DNA from: Clostridiales bacterium
Lineage (GTDB): Bacteria > Bacillota > Clostridia > Christensenellales > Borkfalkiaceae
DNA: 56,125 bases
NCBI GenBank assembly: GCA_015069625.1
Contig: SVIE01000002.1
Coordinates: 1-56,125, forward strand
Direction: 5' to 3'
A program made the translations under genes and the position numbers. Shown here piece by piece: positions 9,152-16,798 of the stretch. The notes under the pieces are model-generated. The model was not told the DNA's origin. It worked only from the letters and a program-made list of their open reading frames with translations, and searched no databases. The stretch's first letter is position 1, and each line of letters starts with the position of its first letter.

Positions 9152-9157
9152 AAACGT

Positions 9158-9322
9158 GCGACCAAACTTCATATTCTTTAAGATAAGGTGCTCTTATCTG
9201 GTAGAAGTGCAACTTTTCGCATTACATAACTTTATTTTAAAGAATATAGTTGTAAGTTTGTGTCGCAACAAAGCGGAACGTGCATTTTTACGAGTGTCGT
9301 TTCGTAAGGAGCGACACTTTTT
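9158..9322 (+). ncRNA. structured leader RNA A with terminator (riboswitch-like)
   Basis: A leader of about 190 bases precedes the giant lipoprotein gene. By eye it folds as follows. P1 pairs GCGACCAAACTT (9158-9169) with AAGTTTGTGTCGC (9254-9266, one bulged U). P2 is ATATTCTTTA with TAAAGAATAT (9171-9180/9238-9247, perfect 10 bp). P3 is GATAAG-GTGCT-CTTATC. An intrinsic terminator follows: GTGTCG (9294-9299) with CGACAC (9312-9317), then five Ts. The P1 3' strand GTGTCGC (9260-9266) is also fully complementary to GCGACAC (9311-9317) in the terminator, so P1 and the terminator region can trade partners. It matches none of the riboswitch consensus sequences I know. A sister copy lies at 45619-45830. 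Ligand unknown; a protein-binding leader is also possible. Confidence 0.6.
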
Positions 9323-9341
9323 GTTTAAGGAGAAAGGTTAA

Positions 9342-12300
9342 ATGAAAAAAAGATTAGTGGCAGTATTATTTACTCTTATGGCATTATGTTTGTCGGCGTT
9401 CTGCTTTACCGCTTGTGGCGAGACGGTTTCAGTTGAAACCGTAACGCTTAATAAAAGCACGCTAACGCTTGAAGTGGGAGAAGAAGAAACGCTCACCGCA
9501 ACCATAACGCCAGAAAGCGCAACCGATAAAAGCGTAACATGGGAAAGTTCTGATGAAGACGTTGCAACGGTTTCTAACGGGAAAGTAACGGCGGTTGCTA
9601 ACGGCAGAACAACCGTAACAGTTACCACGGTTGATGGAGAAAAAACTGCAACGTGCGAAGTAATCGTTATTGCGTCGTCGGGCTTAACTTTCAAAACGCT
9701 ATCTGTTGATGAAGAAAATAACGTTACGGGCACCGTTTCAAACTCTATTGACGAATTTAGTTTTTTAACCGAAATTGAAACTAGCGGAAACGTTGGTTAT
9801 ATGGTGTGTGCAGACGAATTTGGTATGATTCCGTTTGCAGCGAAAAAAGTTCCACTTCTTGGTGGGGATACGACGGTATATATTCTTGTGCTTGAAAACG
9901 GAGAATATAACGGCACAACTTATGCTGTAACAATACATAGAAATTATTTATACACCGTGTCTTTCAAAACGGGTGTCGCAACTAGAATTCCTTCTCAACA
10001 AGTTGAAGAAGGTGATTACGCTATTATGCCTACAACGGAACTAACAAAGATAGGCTATCATTTTGACGGCTGGGGTTTTGATTTTGATACGCCTATCACG
10101 TCGAACAAAACGTTAAATGCAATTTGGACGGCAAATACCGATACAACTTATAGAGTAGAATACTATTTAGAAAACGCTAATGATGACGGGTACACGCTTT
10201 TTGGTGCGGAAAACAATTCTGGCGTAACCGACACTACTGTTAGCGTAACCCCAAGCGAAAAAGAACATTACACGATAAACAAAAGTAGAAGTAAAACGTC
10301 AAGTAAAATAAAAGCAGACGGTAGTTTGGTATTGCAAGTTTATTATGATTTAGATAGATATACAGTGACCGTTAACAACGCTGATACGGGGGCTGGCACG
10401 ATAATGGGGGATGGTGCACAAAAGCATGGTGCTGTTGTAATGTTAGTGGCTATACCTAATCTTGGTTATAACTTTTTGGGTTGGTTTAATGGGGAAACGA
10501 AAGTAAGTGAAAACAAAACTTATAGTTTTTTATCAGAAGCAAATGTTGAATTAAGTGTAAAATGGGAAGTAGCTTCTGAAATGGCTAATTTTAATTTTAC
10601 GTCCACTTCAACCACATGTAAAATTACTGGAGTAAAAGATCAATGGGCGCGTGAAATAACTATACCAAATTTCGTAACGAGTATAGGCAATTCTGCGTTC
10701 TATTATTGCAATTTACTAACAAGTCTAACAATACCAGATAGCGTAACAAGTATAGGAGAAGCAGCGTTCTATTCGTGCGACTCATTAAGAAATATAATGA
10801 TAGGAAATGGCGTAACGAGTATAGGCCGATCTGTGTTCGAGTATTGCGGTGCATTAAAAAAATTATATTACAAGGGAAGCGCAAATGATTGGAACAATAT
10901 TAATATAAGTTCACCCAACACTAAATTAAATTCTATCACACGCTATTATTACGTTGAAAATCAAGCAGACGTTCCAACAGATGGCGGAAACTACTGGCAT
11001 TATGTAGATGATATTCCAACATCATGGCGAATAGAAGTAATGAGTATAACATTAAACAAAGAAACTGTTGAGATGAATGTTGGAGAAACGCAAACCCTTA
11101 TTGCAACAATATTGCCAACAGATGCAACGGATAAGACTGTAACTTGGACGAGTTTGCACCCGAACATTGCGACAATAGATCACAATGGTGTTGTTACTGC
11201 TATTAGTACGGGTTTTGCAACTATCGTTGTAGAATCAAATACCAGCCCAGGCGTGCAGAACTCTTGTATCGTACTTGTTAGTAAACCTTCTAGCGGGGTT
11301 GTTAACGACCCGCTTGCAAGTAGCATTGAATTGATATCTGACGAAGACGCAAGCAACTATGAAGGAACGCTTAAAATTCGTGCGGTCAACACCAACGAAG
11401 AAAAAGCAATGCTTGAAACATTTATCGAAGCATTCAACGAAAAATTTCCATATATTGAAGTAGAAGTAAGTTACGTATCACAAAATCAATATTATAACCA
11501 AATAATTTATGATAATGCGGTAGGTACAATGCCTGACGTATTCTGGATTTCACAAGACTATATAGACCATATTGTCGGTCAAGAAAATATTATTTATTCG
11601 CTCAACAATATTGATGAAAAAGATGCAACCTTCTCAACAAACGTGTTTGTGGATGGGGCACTTAAAGGCGCATCACTTAAAGATGCAAGAGGTGTTGCTC
11701 AATTATATATGATTCCACGTGACTATAACGAAGTTGTTATGTATTACGACGTGGATAAGTTTGAAGCTGCAGGTATAGAGATGCCGTCGGCAACCGAACC
11801 TATGACAAGAGCAGAATTTGATGCTATAGTGTACGATTTAAGAGAATATTATGGTTTAGCAGATATGCCTAAGGTTGTTGACGTTAACGTAAACTGGGAT
11901 TCATTTGTATGGCCACTCTTAAAGAGTTTCGGTGCAAAAATCATTGATGAACAAGGTAACGTAATGCTTAATAGCCAAGCAACTAAGGATGCTCTTCTCT
12001 ACTGGAGAGAATTATTCGTAGACGATATCGTTCCACCGTCGTCAACAACGGCAAGTGGTAATATGTTCTACATGGGTAAAGCGCCGATTTATTTCCACTC
12101 AAGAGCAGAACTTATTAACATCTTATCTTCTGACGAACCGGGCGCACCCACCAATATCGGTGTAGCACCTGTTCCACAGTTTGGTGATACCTATGCAGTA
12201 GGTGGTGGTTCATCTGGTTATGCAATGTATAAAGGTACAAAAAATGCAACAGAAGCATGGGCATTCTTGAAGTTTATTGCAAGTGAAGAAGCACAAGAGG

Positions 12301-12638
12301 CAATGGGAACTTTGGGAAGTAGTATACCTTCATTAAAGAGCATGGTTGAAGATCCTAATGCTAGTTGGAGAAAATTCACGCATGAAAGATTATCTAATGA
12401 GCATTTTAATCACGATACCTTCTTGGCTGGGAGAGAAAAAGGTGCTTACACAACAACGAGAGACTTCTTTGACTATATGCCTATCGGTGTACAGAAAGAA
12501 GTTATCGATTGTATTGCTAGATGTTTCCAAGTTATCAACGATAACTTATTTGATGATAACGATTTGACCTACTTTAATAATCAAATAGCAAGGCAACAAC
12601 AAGATATTATTAGTATTCTTTATTATGCACAAGACTAG
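9342..12638 (+). CDS. lipoprotein: BIG2/InlB/LRR domains fused to a sugar-binding protein
   Basis: The 1098-residue protein begins with a lipoprotein signal (lipobox CFTAC, lipidated Cys25). Visible domains in order are a BIG2 Ig-like domain (about 31-108), an InlB B-repeat-like segment (about 200-265, ending FDGWGFDFDTPITS), a MucBP-like region (about 270-345), BspA-type leucine-rich repeats (about 440-520, TSIGNSAFYYC repeated), a second BIG2 domain (about 552-635), and a family-1 extracellular solute-binding domain (about 660-1098, with FNEKFPYIEVEV, NAVGTMPDVFW and ATEAWAFLKFIASEEAQ). Binding proteins usually number 400-450 residues and sit beside permease genes; here there are no ABC components nearby. 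I infer a cell-surface glycan-binding or adhesion protein, possibly a capture device for a transporter encoded elsewhere. AAGGAGAAAGG precedes the ATG. Expression is probably set by leader RNA A. Confidence 0.85.
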   Translation: MKKRLVAVLFTLMALCLSAFCFTACGETVSVETVTLNKSTLTLEVGEEETLTATITPESATDKSVTWESSDEDVATVSNGKVTAVANGRTTVTVTTVDGEKTATCEVIVIASSGLTFKTLSVDEENNVTGTVSNSIDEFSFLTEIETSGNVGYMVCADEFGMIPFAAKKVPLLGGDTTVYILVLENGEYNGTTYAVTIHRNYLYTVSFKTGVATRIPSQQVEEGDYAIMPTTELTKIGYHFDGWGFDFDTPITSNKTLNAIWTANTDTTYRVEYYLENANDDGYTLFGAENNSGVTDTTVSVTPSEKEHYTINKSRSKTSSKIKADGSLVLQVYYDLDRYTVTVNNADTGAGTIMGDGAQKHGAVVMLVAIPNLGYNFLGWFNGETKVSENKTYSFLSEANVELSVKWEVASEMANFNFTSTSTTCKITGVKDQWAREITIPNFVTSIGNSAFYYCNLLTSLTIPDSVTSIGEAAFYSCDSLRNIMIGNGVTSIGRSVFEYCGALKKLYYKGSANDWNNINISSPNTKLNSITRYYYVENQADVPTDGGNYWHYVDDIPTSWRIEVMSITLNKETVEMNVGETQTLIATILPTDATDKTVTWTSLHPNIATIDHNGVVTAISTGFATIVVESNTSPGVQNSCIVLVSKPSSGVVNDPLASSIELISDEDASNYEGTLKIRAVNTNEEKAMLETFIEAFNEKFPYIEVEVSYVSQNQYYNQIIYDNAVGTMPDVFWISQDYIDHIVGQENIIYSLNNIDEKDATFSTNVFVDGALKGASLKDARGVAQLYMIPRDYNEVVMYYDVDKFEAAGIEMPSATEPMTRAEFDAIVYDLREYYGLADMPKVVDVNVNWDSFVWPLLKSFGAKIIDEQGNVMLNSQATKDALLYWRELFVDDIVPPSSTTASGNMFYMGKAPIYFHSRAELINILSSDEPGAPTNIGVAPVPQFGDTYAVGGGSSGYAMYKGTKNATEAWAFLKFIASEEAQEAMGTLGSSIPSLKSMVEDPNASWRKFTHERLSNEHFNHDTFLAGREKGAYTTTRDFFDYMPIGVQKEVIDCIARCFQVINDNLFDDNDLTYFNNQIARQQQDIISILYYAQD

Positions 12639-12661
12639 TAGATTGAAAGATATATGAATCT

Positions 12662-12694
12662 ACCCCCGCTTAGAAAAAAGCGGGGGTTTTCTTT
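12662..12694 (+). terminator. terminator after the giant lipoprotein gene
   Basis: ACCCCCGCTT-AGAAAA-AAGCGGGGGT followed by TTTCTTT is a strong G+C-rich hairpin. Confidence 0.88.
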
Positions 12695-12724
12695 ACAAAA
12701 ATCGATACGCTTTTAATTTGGTTG

Positions 12725-12733
12725 TGCTATAAT
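12725..12733 (+). promoter_or_regulatory. extended -10 promoter of the anion permease
   Basis: TGCTATAAT is a perfect extended -10 about 44 bases before the GTG start; no good -35 is visible. Confidence 0.5.
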
Positions 12734-12776
12734 AGGGCTCGGCAGTAAATTTAGCCAAAACAAAGGAAAGTAAAAA

Positions 12777-14078
12777 GTGGTTTTAGCGTGTGCTTTGGGC
12801 GGTGTAACTTGCTTAACTATGATTTTAAGCGTGCTATTCTTCCCAAGAATTAAAATTAAAAAGTTCTGTGTTGATTCCTACTGGGTAATCGTGCTTTTAG
12901 GTGCGATTTTAATGCTTGCCGTGGGGCTTGTGGATTTTAACACGTTAATCTCAGAACTTATTAAAGATTCGGCAATAAATCCGCTTAAAATTTTAGTTCT
13001 GTTTATTTGTATGACCGTGCTTTCCGTGTTTTTAGATGAAGTTGGATTCTTCCGCTTCCTTGCTTGTAAAACGCTAAAAAAGGCAGGGAATAGCCAAGTG
13101 AAACTATTCGTGTGGCTTTACGTGGTTGTGTCCGTTCTAACCGTGTTTACGTCAAACGATATAATAGTGTTAACGTTCACGCCGTTCATCTGCTATTTTG
13201 CAAAGAACGCTAAAATAAATCCCGTTCCGTTTTTAGTTGCGGAATTTATCGCCGCTAACACAATGAGCATGATGCTTATTATCGGAAATCCAACGAATAT
13301 TTATATTGCAACGGCTTACGGCATAGGCTTTTTGGATTACTTTTTAGTGATGGCGTTGCCAACGCTTGCATCATCTGTGGTGGCGTTCGTGGTGCTTTTT
13401 TTGATTTTTAGAAAGCAACTTAAATGCCCGATAGAAGGGGAGTGTGTTGATGTCAAAATCGAAAATAAACCGCTTATGGTAATAGGATTGATATTGCTTG
13501 GAACGTGCACGGTATTGCTAGCAGTAGGGCAATACGTGGGGCTACCTATGTGGATTGTGGCACTTGTTTCAGCAATGGCGTTATTCGTGGCTGTGCTTGG
13601 GTTTAGCGCTATTAAAAGGGTTAAACCAAAAGAACTATTAGGGTGCGTTAGACGTGCACCGTGGGCACTTATTCCGTTTGTGCTTTCTATGTTCGTGATT
13701 ATTCTTGCGCTATCAAGCGTTGGGTTTACAGATAGCGTGTCTAGTTGGCTCGGCTCGGACCTTGCCGTGTTTAAGTATGGCGTGGCGTCTTTCTTATCAG
13801 CAAACGTTATAAATAATATTCCTATGAGCGTGCTGTTTTGCCCGATTATTGCTCCGCTTTCGGGGAGTGTGCAGTTGCAGGCGGTTTACGGTGCGATAGT
13901 TGGGTCAAATCTTGGTGCGTTTTTAACGCCTATCGGTGCGCTTGCAGGCATAATGTGGATGTCAATGCTAAAAAAGCACGACGTTAAATTTTCCTATTTG
14001 TCCTTTATTAAGTATTGCGCCTTGGTGGCGGTACTTGCGCTTGTAACTTGCCTTACGGTATTAAATTTTATTGTATAA
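12777..14078 (+). CDS. ArsB/NhaD-superfamily anion permease
   Basis: The 433-residue protein is almost wholly hydrophobic, with about 11 predicted membrane helices and the ion-transporter-superfamily motif IIGNPTNIYIATAYG in the middle. A second half-repeat carries NVINNIPMSVLF and VGSNLGAFLTPIGALAGI. These are the paired motifs of ArsB, CitM and SLC13-like carriers. It starts at GTG with AAAGGAAAG upstream. No arsR or arsA lies nearby, so arsenite export is not supported over transport of another anion or a carboxylate. Single-gene unit. Confidence 0.85.
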   Translation: MVLACALGGVTCLTMILSVLFFPRIKIKKFCVDSYWVIVLLGAILMLAVGLVDFNTLISELIKDSAINPLKILVLFICMTVLSVFLDEVGFFRFLACKTLKKAGNSQVKLFVWLYVVVSVLTVFTSNDIIVLTFTPFICYFAKNAKINPVPFLVAEFIAANTMSMMLIIGNPTNIYIATAYGIGFLDYFLVMALPTLASSVVAFVVLFLIFRKQLKCPIEGECVDVKIENKPLMVIGLILLGTCTVLLAVGQYVGLPMWIVALVSAMALFVAVLGFSAIKRVKPKELLGCVRRAPWALIPFVLSMFVIILALSSVGFTDSVSSWLGSDLAVFKYGVASFLSANVINNIPMSVLFCPIIAPLSGSVQLQAVYGAIVGSNLGAFLTPIGALAGIMWMSMLKKHDVKFSYLSFIKYCALVAVLALVTCLTVLNFIV

Positions 14079-14196
14079 TGCGGGCGATTTGCCATTTTAA
14101 TGAGTGGAACAGCAATAGGACGAAATTGTACTGGGACTATAAAATAAAAAAATTCGCAGAAAAAGAAAAATTTTTTGTAAAAACCCTGAAATATGT

Positions 14197-14225
14197 TTGA
14201 CAACCCTTAATAATTTAGATATAAT
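14197..14225 (+). promoter_or_regulatory. promoter of tRNA-Met and tRNA-Glu
   Basis: TTGACA-17-TATAAT is a full consensus promoter 40 bases upstream of the tRNA-Met 5' end, as expected for a stable RNA operon. Confidence 0.88.
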
Positions 14226-14265
14226 ACATAAGCATTTTGCGATTAGATTTCGCAGAATCCGTCAT

Positions 14266-14342
14266 GGCGGCGTAGCTTAGTTGGTTAGAGCGGCCGGTTC
14301 ATACCCGGCAGGTCGTTGGTTCGAATCTGACCGCCGCTACCA
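14266..14342 (+). tRNA. tRNA-Met (CAT, elongator type)
   Basis: The acceptor arm GGCGGCG pairs with CGCCGCT (terminal G-U) and CCA is encoded. The anticodon loop is TTCATAC, giving anticodon CAT, and the T loop is GTTCGAATC. The lack of the initiator features (mismatched first pair, three G-C pairs in the anticodon stem) and the overall similarity to the Bacillus elongator point to tRNA-Met. A lysidine-modified tRNA-Ile2 cannot be fully excluded by eye. Confidence 0.92.
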
Positions 14343-14411
14343 GTAAAAAAGCGGCGCACGACGTCGGTTTAATATAGATTAGCGCAAACTTAATCAGTTT
14401 GTCGCGGTGAC

Positions 14412-14486
14412 GGCCCCTTGGTCAAGCGGTTAAGACACCACCCTTTCACGGTGGTAACATGGGTTCGATTCCCGTAGGGGTCACCA
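14412..14486 (+). tRNA. tRNA-Glu (TTC)
   Basis: GGCCCCT pairs with AGGGGTC, the anticodon loop CTTTCAC gives TTC, the T arm is GGGTTCGATTCCC, and CCA is encoded. Its last 18 bases plus two As are copied exactly 120 bp downstream and again, imperfectly, at 16800. Confidence 0.95.
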
Positions 14487-14590
14487 AAAAGAAAGCATCA
14501 ACTTTTGTTGGTGCTTTTCTTTTTGTTATTCCTATAATAAATCGAACTCATACGGTTCGGCTCTGCCATCGTAGTGAAGCGGAGATGCTT
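14469..14590 (+). repeat. left copy of ~120-bp tRNA-tail / terminator / X repeat unit
   Basis: The unit runs from the tRNA-Glu 3' end through a terminator to a 50-bp element X (AATCGAACTCATACGGTTCG, then TGCCATC, then CGGAGATGCT). The same order and length recur at 16799-16920. The terminator sequence differs between copies while the ends are conserved. X contains the small dyad CGAAC...GTTCG. Confidence 0.7.
14488..14524 (+). terminator. terminator after tRNA-Glu
   Basis: AAAGCATCAAC-TTTT-GTTGGTGCTTT followed by TCTTTTT; it starts right after the CCA end. Confidence 0.85.
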
Positions 14591-14608
14591 CCCGTAGGGG
14601 TCACCAAA
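14589..14608 (+). repeat. second copy of the tRNA-Glu 3' end
   Basis: TTCCCGTAGGGGTCACCAAA, identical over 20 bases to 14469-14488, without the rest of a tRNA. This is what an attachment-site half looks like after integration into a tRNA 3' end. Confidence 0.75.
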
Positions 14609-14660
14609 CAAAGTAAAGACGAACCCGTTTCCTTTAGGAGACGGGTTCGCCTTTGTTTTT
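14608..14660 (+). terminator. terminator after the second tRNA-Glu tail
   Basis: GAACCCGTTTCC and GGAGACGGGTTC pair, extended by ACAAAG/CTTTGT, and end in GTTTTT. Its sequence is unlike the other tail-associated terminators. Confidence 0.82.
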
Positions 14661-14687
14661 AAGTTAAAAAAGTAATTATTAAAATGT

Positions 14688-14726
14688 AAAACAGCAAGAA
14701 AAACTCTTGCTGTTTTGCTATTTTTA
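14688..14726 (+). terminator. third hairpin terminator before the PRTase operon
   Basis: AAAACAGCAAG and CTTGCTGTTTT form an 11-bp stem followed by a T-rich run. With the two preceding terminators it insulates the operon from tRNA read-through. Confidence 0.75.
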
Positions 14727-14750
14727 TAACTTTTTACTTGTCGGTAAATC

Positions 14751-14779
14751 TTGATTTTGATATTTTTGCGTGATATATC
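14751..14779 (+). promoter_or_regulatory. possible promoter of the PRTase-DprA-HAD operon
   Basis: TTGATT, 17 bases, TATATC, ending 28 bases before the ATG. The boxes are weaker than at the housekeeping genes, so the operon may be weakly expressed or controlled. Confidence 0.38.
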
Positions 14780-14807
14780 AAAAGAAAACATATTCAAGGA
14801 GAATTAC

Positions 14808-15410
14808 ATGAAAAAGTTCTATTTTGGTGAAAATAAATATTTAGAGCAGAAAGTTTTGGCGTTTTATAATTGCGATTACGTTGGCTATCAAAAGCAAGGC
14901 AACCCCGACTTTATAAATCATCTAAAAAACATGACTAATCAATACAACGAACTAGATTTAGTTGAAGATTTTGTTCAAGTTTCCGAAAGATTTGTTAAAG
15001 ATATGGAAAGTATTTTTGACAAAAGCGATTTTAAGAATTTTACAGTTTGTGTTATGCCTCGTTCTAAAAGAGAAAGCAAGTACAAGCAAAGCCAATTAAT
15101 GTTCAAAAAGGCTATTTCAAGTTGCGCCAACAAATTAGGCTTTATTAACGGCACGGATACAATTACAAGAGTAAAGGACACTAAAACAACACATAATTGG
15201 AGGCTTGAAAACAACACAGGCGATAATCCATATAAAGGTATTACTAAAGATACTTGCAGGGTTGATTTAAGCAAAATAAAAGGCAAAAATATTGTTTTAG
15301 TTGACGATATTTACACCGAAGGTGTTAACGTACTTGAAGATTGTATACAATATCTATTTGATTTAGGTGCAAAAAGTGTTATACTATACGTAACGGCAAA
15401 AACAAGGTAA
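14808..15410 (+). CDS. ComF-like phosphoribosyltransferase of a three-gene island
   Basis: The start at 14808 (MKKFYFGENKY) has AAGGAG in front; the ORF-track start is 19 codons too early. The 200-residue protein carries the PRPP-binding motif IVLVDDIYTEG (VDD at 165-167), the hallmark of type I phosphoribosyltransferases, which move a ribose-phosphate between PRPP and a base or other acceptor. No N-terminal zinc finger of classical ComFC is visible. It is followed after 5 bases by the DprA-like gene and then directly by a HAD gene, so the three form one operon. Visibly A+T- and Lys/Asn-rich compared with neighbours, which fits recent acquisition. The acceptor substrate is unknown. Confidence 0.8.
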   Translation: MKKFYFGENKYLEQKVLAFYNCDYVGYQKQGNPDFINHLKNMTNQYNELDLVEDFVQVSERFVKDMESIFDKSDFKNFTVCVMPRSKRESKYKQSQLMFKKAISSCANKLGFINGTDTITRVKDTKTTHNWRLENNTGDNPYKGITKDTCRVDLSKIKGKNIVLVDDIYTEGVNVLEDCIQYLFDLGAKSVILYVTAKTR

Positions 15411-15415
15411 AGATT

Positions 15416-16243
15416 ATGAACTCAAACATTTCATTAAAACTTTTTAGTTTAATAAAAACGGGCGTTATAAAAACTAACGCTCACTTTTGGAAATCGTTTT
15501 ATAATGGAGATTATATAAATACTTTTCCTTGCGATTTACAAGCCGTAGAGCAAGAACTTAAAGATAAAGGTATAAACGTCATCTGTGTTTTTGATGAAAA
15601 CTTCCCTAGCGTAAACGTTAAACTTAAAAATAGTGAAAAGCCGTTTTTCTTCGCATACAAAGGCGATATCACGCTACTTAATAACGTAGATAAAAACGTA
15701 GCAGTTATAGGTATTTTAACACCAACTAATGAAATAGTAGAAAGAGAAGAAAAAGTTGTAAAAAGTTTAATTGAAAAAGGCTACAATATAGTTAGTGGGC
15801 TTGCAAAAGGTTGCGATGCGGTTGCACATAACGAAAGTATTAAAAACAATGCAAAAACTATTGCTTTTCTTCCGTCAACAATAGAAAAAATTTATCCAAA
15901 AGAAAATACAGACTTGGCAAATGCGATTGTTAATAATGGTGGACTTATAATAACCGAATATGTAAACGAGCCTAAAAACAAATACGAAAACGTTAAAAGA
16001 TTTATTGAACGTGACAGGTTGCAAACATTGTATTCAAAGGCTGTAATATTAATTGCAAGTTATCGCAAAAATGAAGGAGATAGTGGCTCTCGCCACGCTT
16101 TTGAAAAGGCTAAGGAATACGGCAAAAAAAGACTTGTTATGTATAGAGAAATCGACGCTACAGATTTAACGTTGGGATTAAATAAAGACTACGTTATGCA
16201 GGGTGAAAAAGTCGTATCGCAAAAAGAAATAGAGGGATTATAA
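15416..16243 (+). CDS. DprA/SMF-family Rossmann protein
   Basis: The 275-residue protein matches the SMF domain of DprA: a KPFFFAYKG entry segment, VSGLAKGCDAVAH, the IYPKEN turn, GGLIITEY, and RFIERDRLQTLYSKAV in the place of the usual F..RNR.iagLs. In competence DprA this fold binds single-stranded DNA and loads RecA. Here the GTRxPT motif is altered to GILTPTNE, RNR is RDR, and the C-terminal winged helix is absent. With a PRTase before it and a HAD phosphatase after it, a role in binding or processing a nucleotide-derived molecule (SLOG-like behaviour) is more likely than transformation. That role is inference. The DprA-superfamily call itself is firm. Confidence 0.82.
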   Translation: MNSNISLKLFSLIKTGVIKTNAHFWKSFYNGDYINTFPCDLQAVEQELKDKGINVICVFDENFPSVNVKLKNSEKPFFFAYKGDITLLNNVDKNVAVIGILTPTNEIVEREEKVVKSLIEKGYNIVSGLAKGCDAVAHNESIKNNAKTIAFLPSTIEKIYPKENTDLANAIVNNGGLIITEYVNEPKNKYENVKRFIERDRLQTLYSKAVILIASYRKNEGDSGSRHAFEKAKEYGKKRLVMYREIDATDLTLGLNKDYVMQGEKVVSQKEIEGL

Positions 16244-16765
16244 TTGGTTTACGTTGTAGATTTAGACGATACTTTGGTTTTGACTAAAAACTTAAATAAC
16301 GATGCCTACAATTTCGCTTTAGAACAAAACGGACAAAGACGAATTAAAACGAACAACCGTCTAACACGAGAGAACTTTGGCGAAACGGCTAGCAAGAAAT
16401 TAATAACCGAGAAGCAAAACTATTTTACTCAAAAGTGGCTAAAATATAGAGTAGTCGTTAACGAAGAAATATTAAAGATATTGCAAAATCAAGATAAAGA
16501 AAATTGCTATCTTTGGACAAGTGCAGATAAAAACCGAGCAGAGTATATATTAAAAGAACTTGATTTGTATAAGTACTTTAATAAAGTTATTTATGATGAT
16601 AAAAAAGATTTGAATATTTCGTTAAAAAGGTTAAAAGACACTACCAAAAGTAACGTCTTTTTAATTTATGAAGATAATGGGGATATGCTTAATAAAAAAA
16701 TAAAATTAGTAAAGAAAACGAAAAATAAAGAATTTAACGTGAAGGAATATTTCTTTGTAATATAA
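16244..16765 (+). CDS. HAD-superfamily phosphatase-like protein
   Basis: The reading frame starts with TTG immediately after the DprA-like stop (TAATTG), with AGAGGGA as ribosome binding site, so translation is coupled. The 173-residue protein opens with the HAD nucleophile motif VDLDDTLV (D6, D8, T10), has LWTSADKNR as the second motif and LIYEDNGDML as the acidic fourth motif. This is a minimal HAD core with a short helical cap after residue 20. The motif pattern predicts a phosphomonoesterase acting on a small phosphorylated compound, plausibly a product of the neighbouring PRTase. Ends just before the third copy of the tRNA-Glu tail. Confidence 0.8.
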   Translation: MVYVVDLDDTLVLTKNLNNDAYNFALEQNGQRRIKTNNRLTRENFGETASKKLITEKQNYFTQKWLKYRVVVNEEILKILQNQDKENCYLWTSADKNRAEYILKELDLYKYFNKVIYDDKKDLNISLKRLKDTTKSNVFLIYEDNGDMLNKKIKLVKKTKNKEFNVKEYFFVI

Positions 16766-16798
16766 AATCTTCGATTTACGTTTTAACAAGGGGCAGAA

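Noticed and set aside
9158-9322. Leader A as a c-di-GMP (GEMM) riboswitch
   Set aside because: The conserved GEMM core with its GAAA tetraloop and receptor is not found in either leader.
9338-9733. 131-residue minus-strand ORF opposite the BIG2 domain
   Set aside because: Ser/Thr/Val-rich shadow of the coding strand, no start signals, opposite a clear lipoprotein gene.
12777-14078. Arsenite efflux pump ArsB as a firm call
   Set aside because: Only superfamily motifs are visible and no arsR, arsA or arsC gene is adjacent.
14459-14662. 67-residue ORF crossing the tRNA-Glu end and its copy
   Set aside because: It translates tRNA sequence and terminators, has no ribosome binding site, and is explained by the tail duplication.
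15416-16243. DprA-like gene as the chromosomal competence DprA
   Set aside because: The winged helix is missing, the GTR and RNR motifs are altered, and it sits in an operon with PRTase and HAD genes between tRNA tail repeats.
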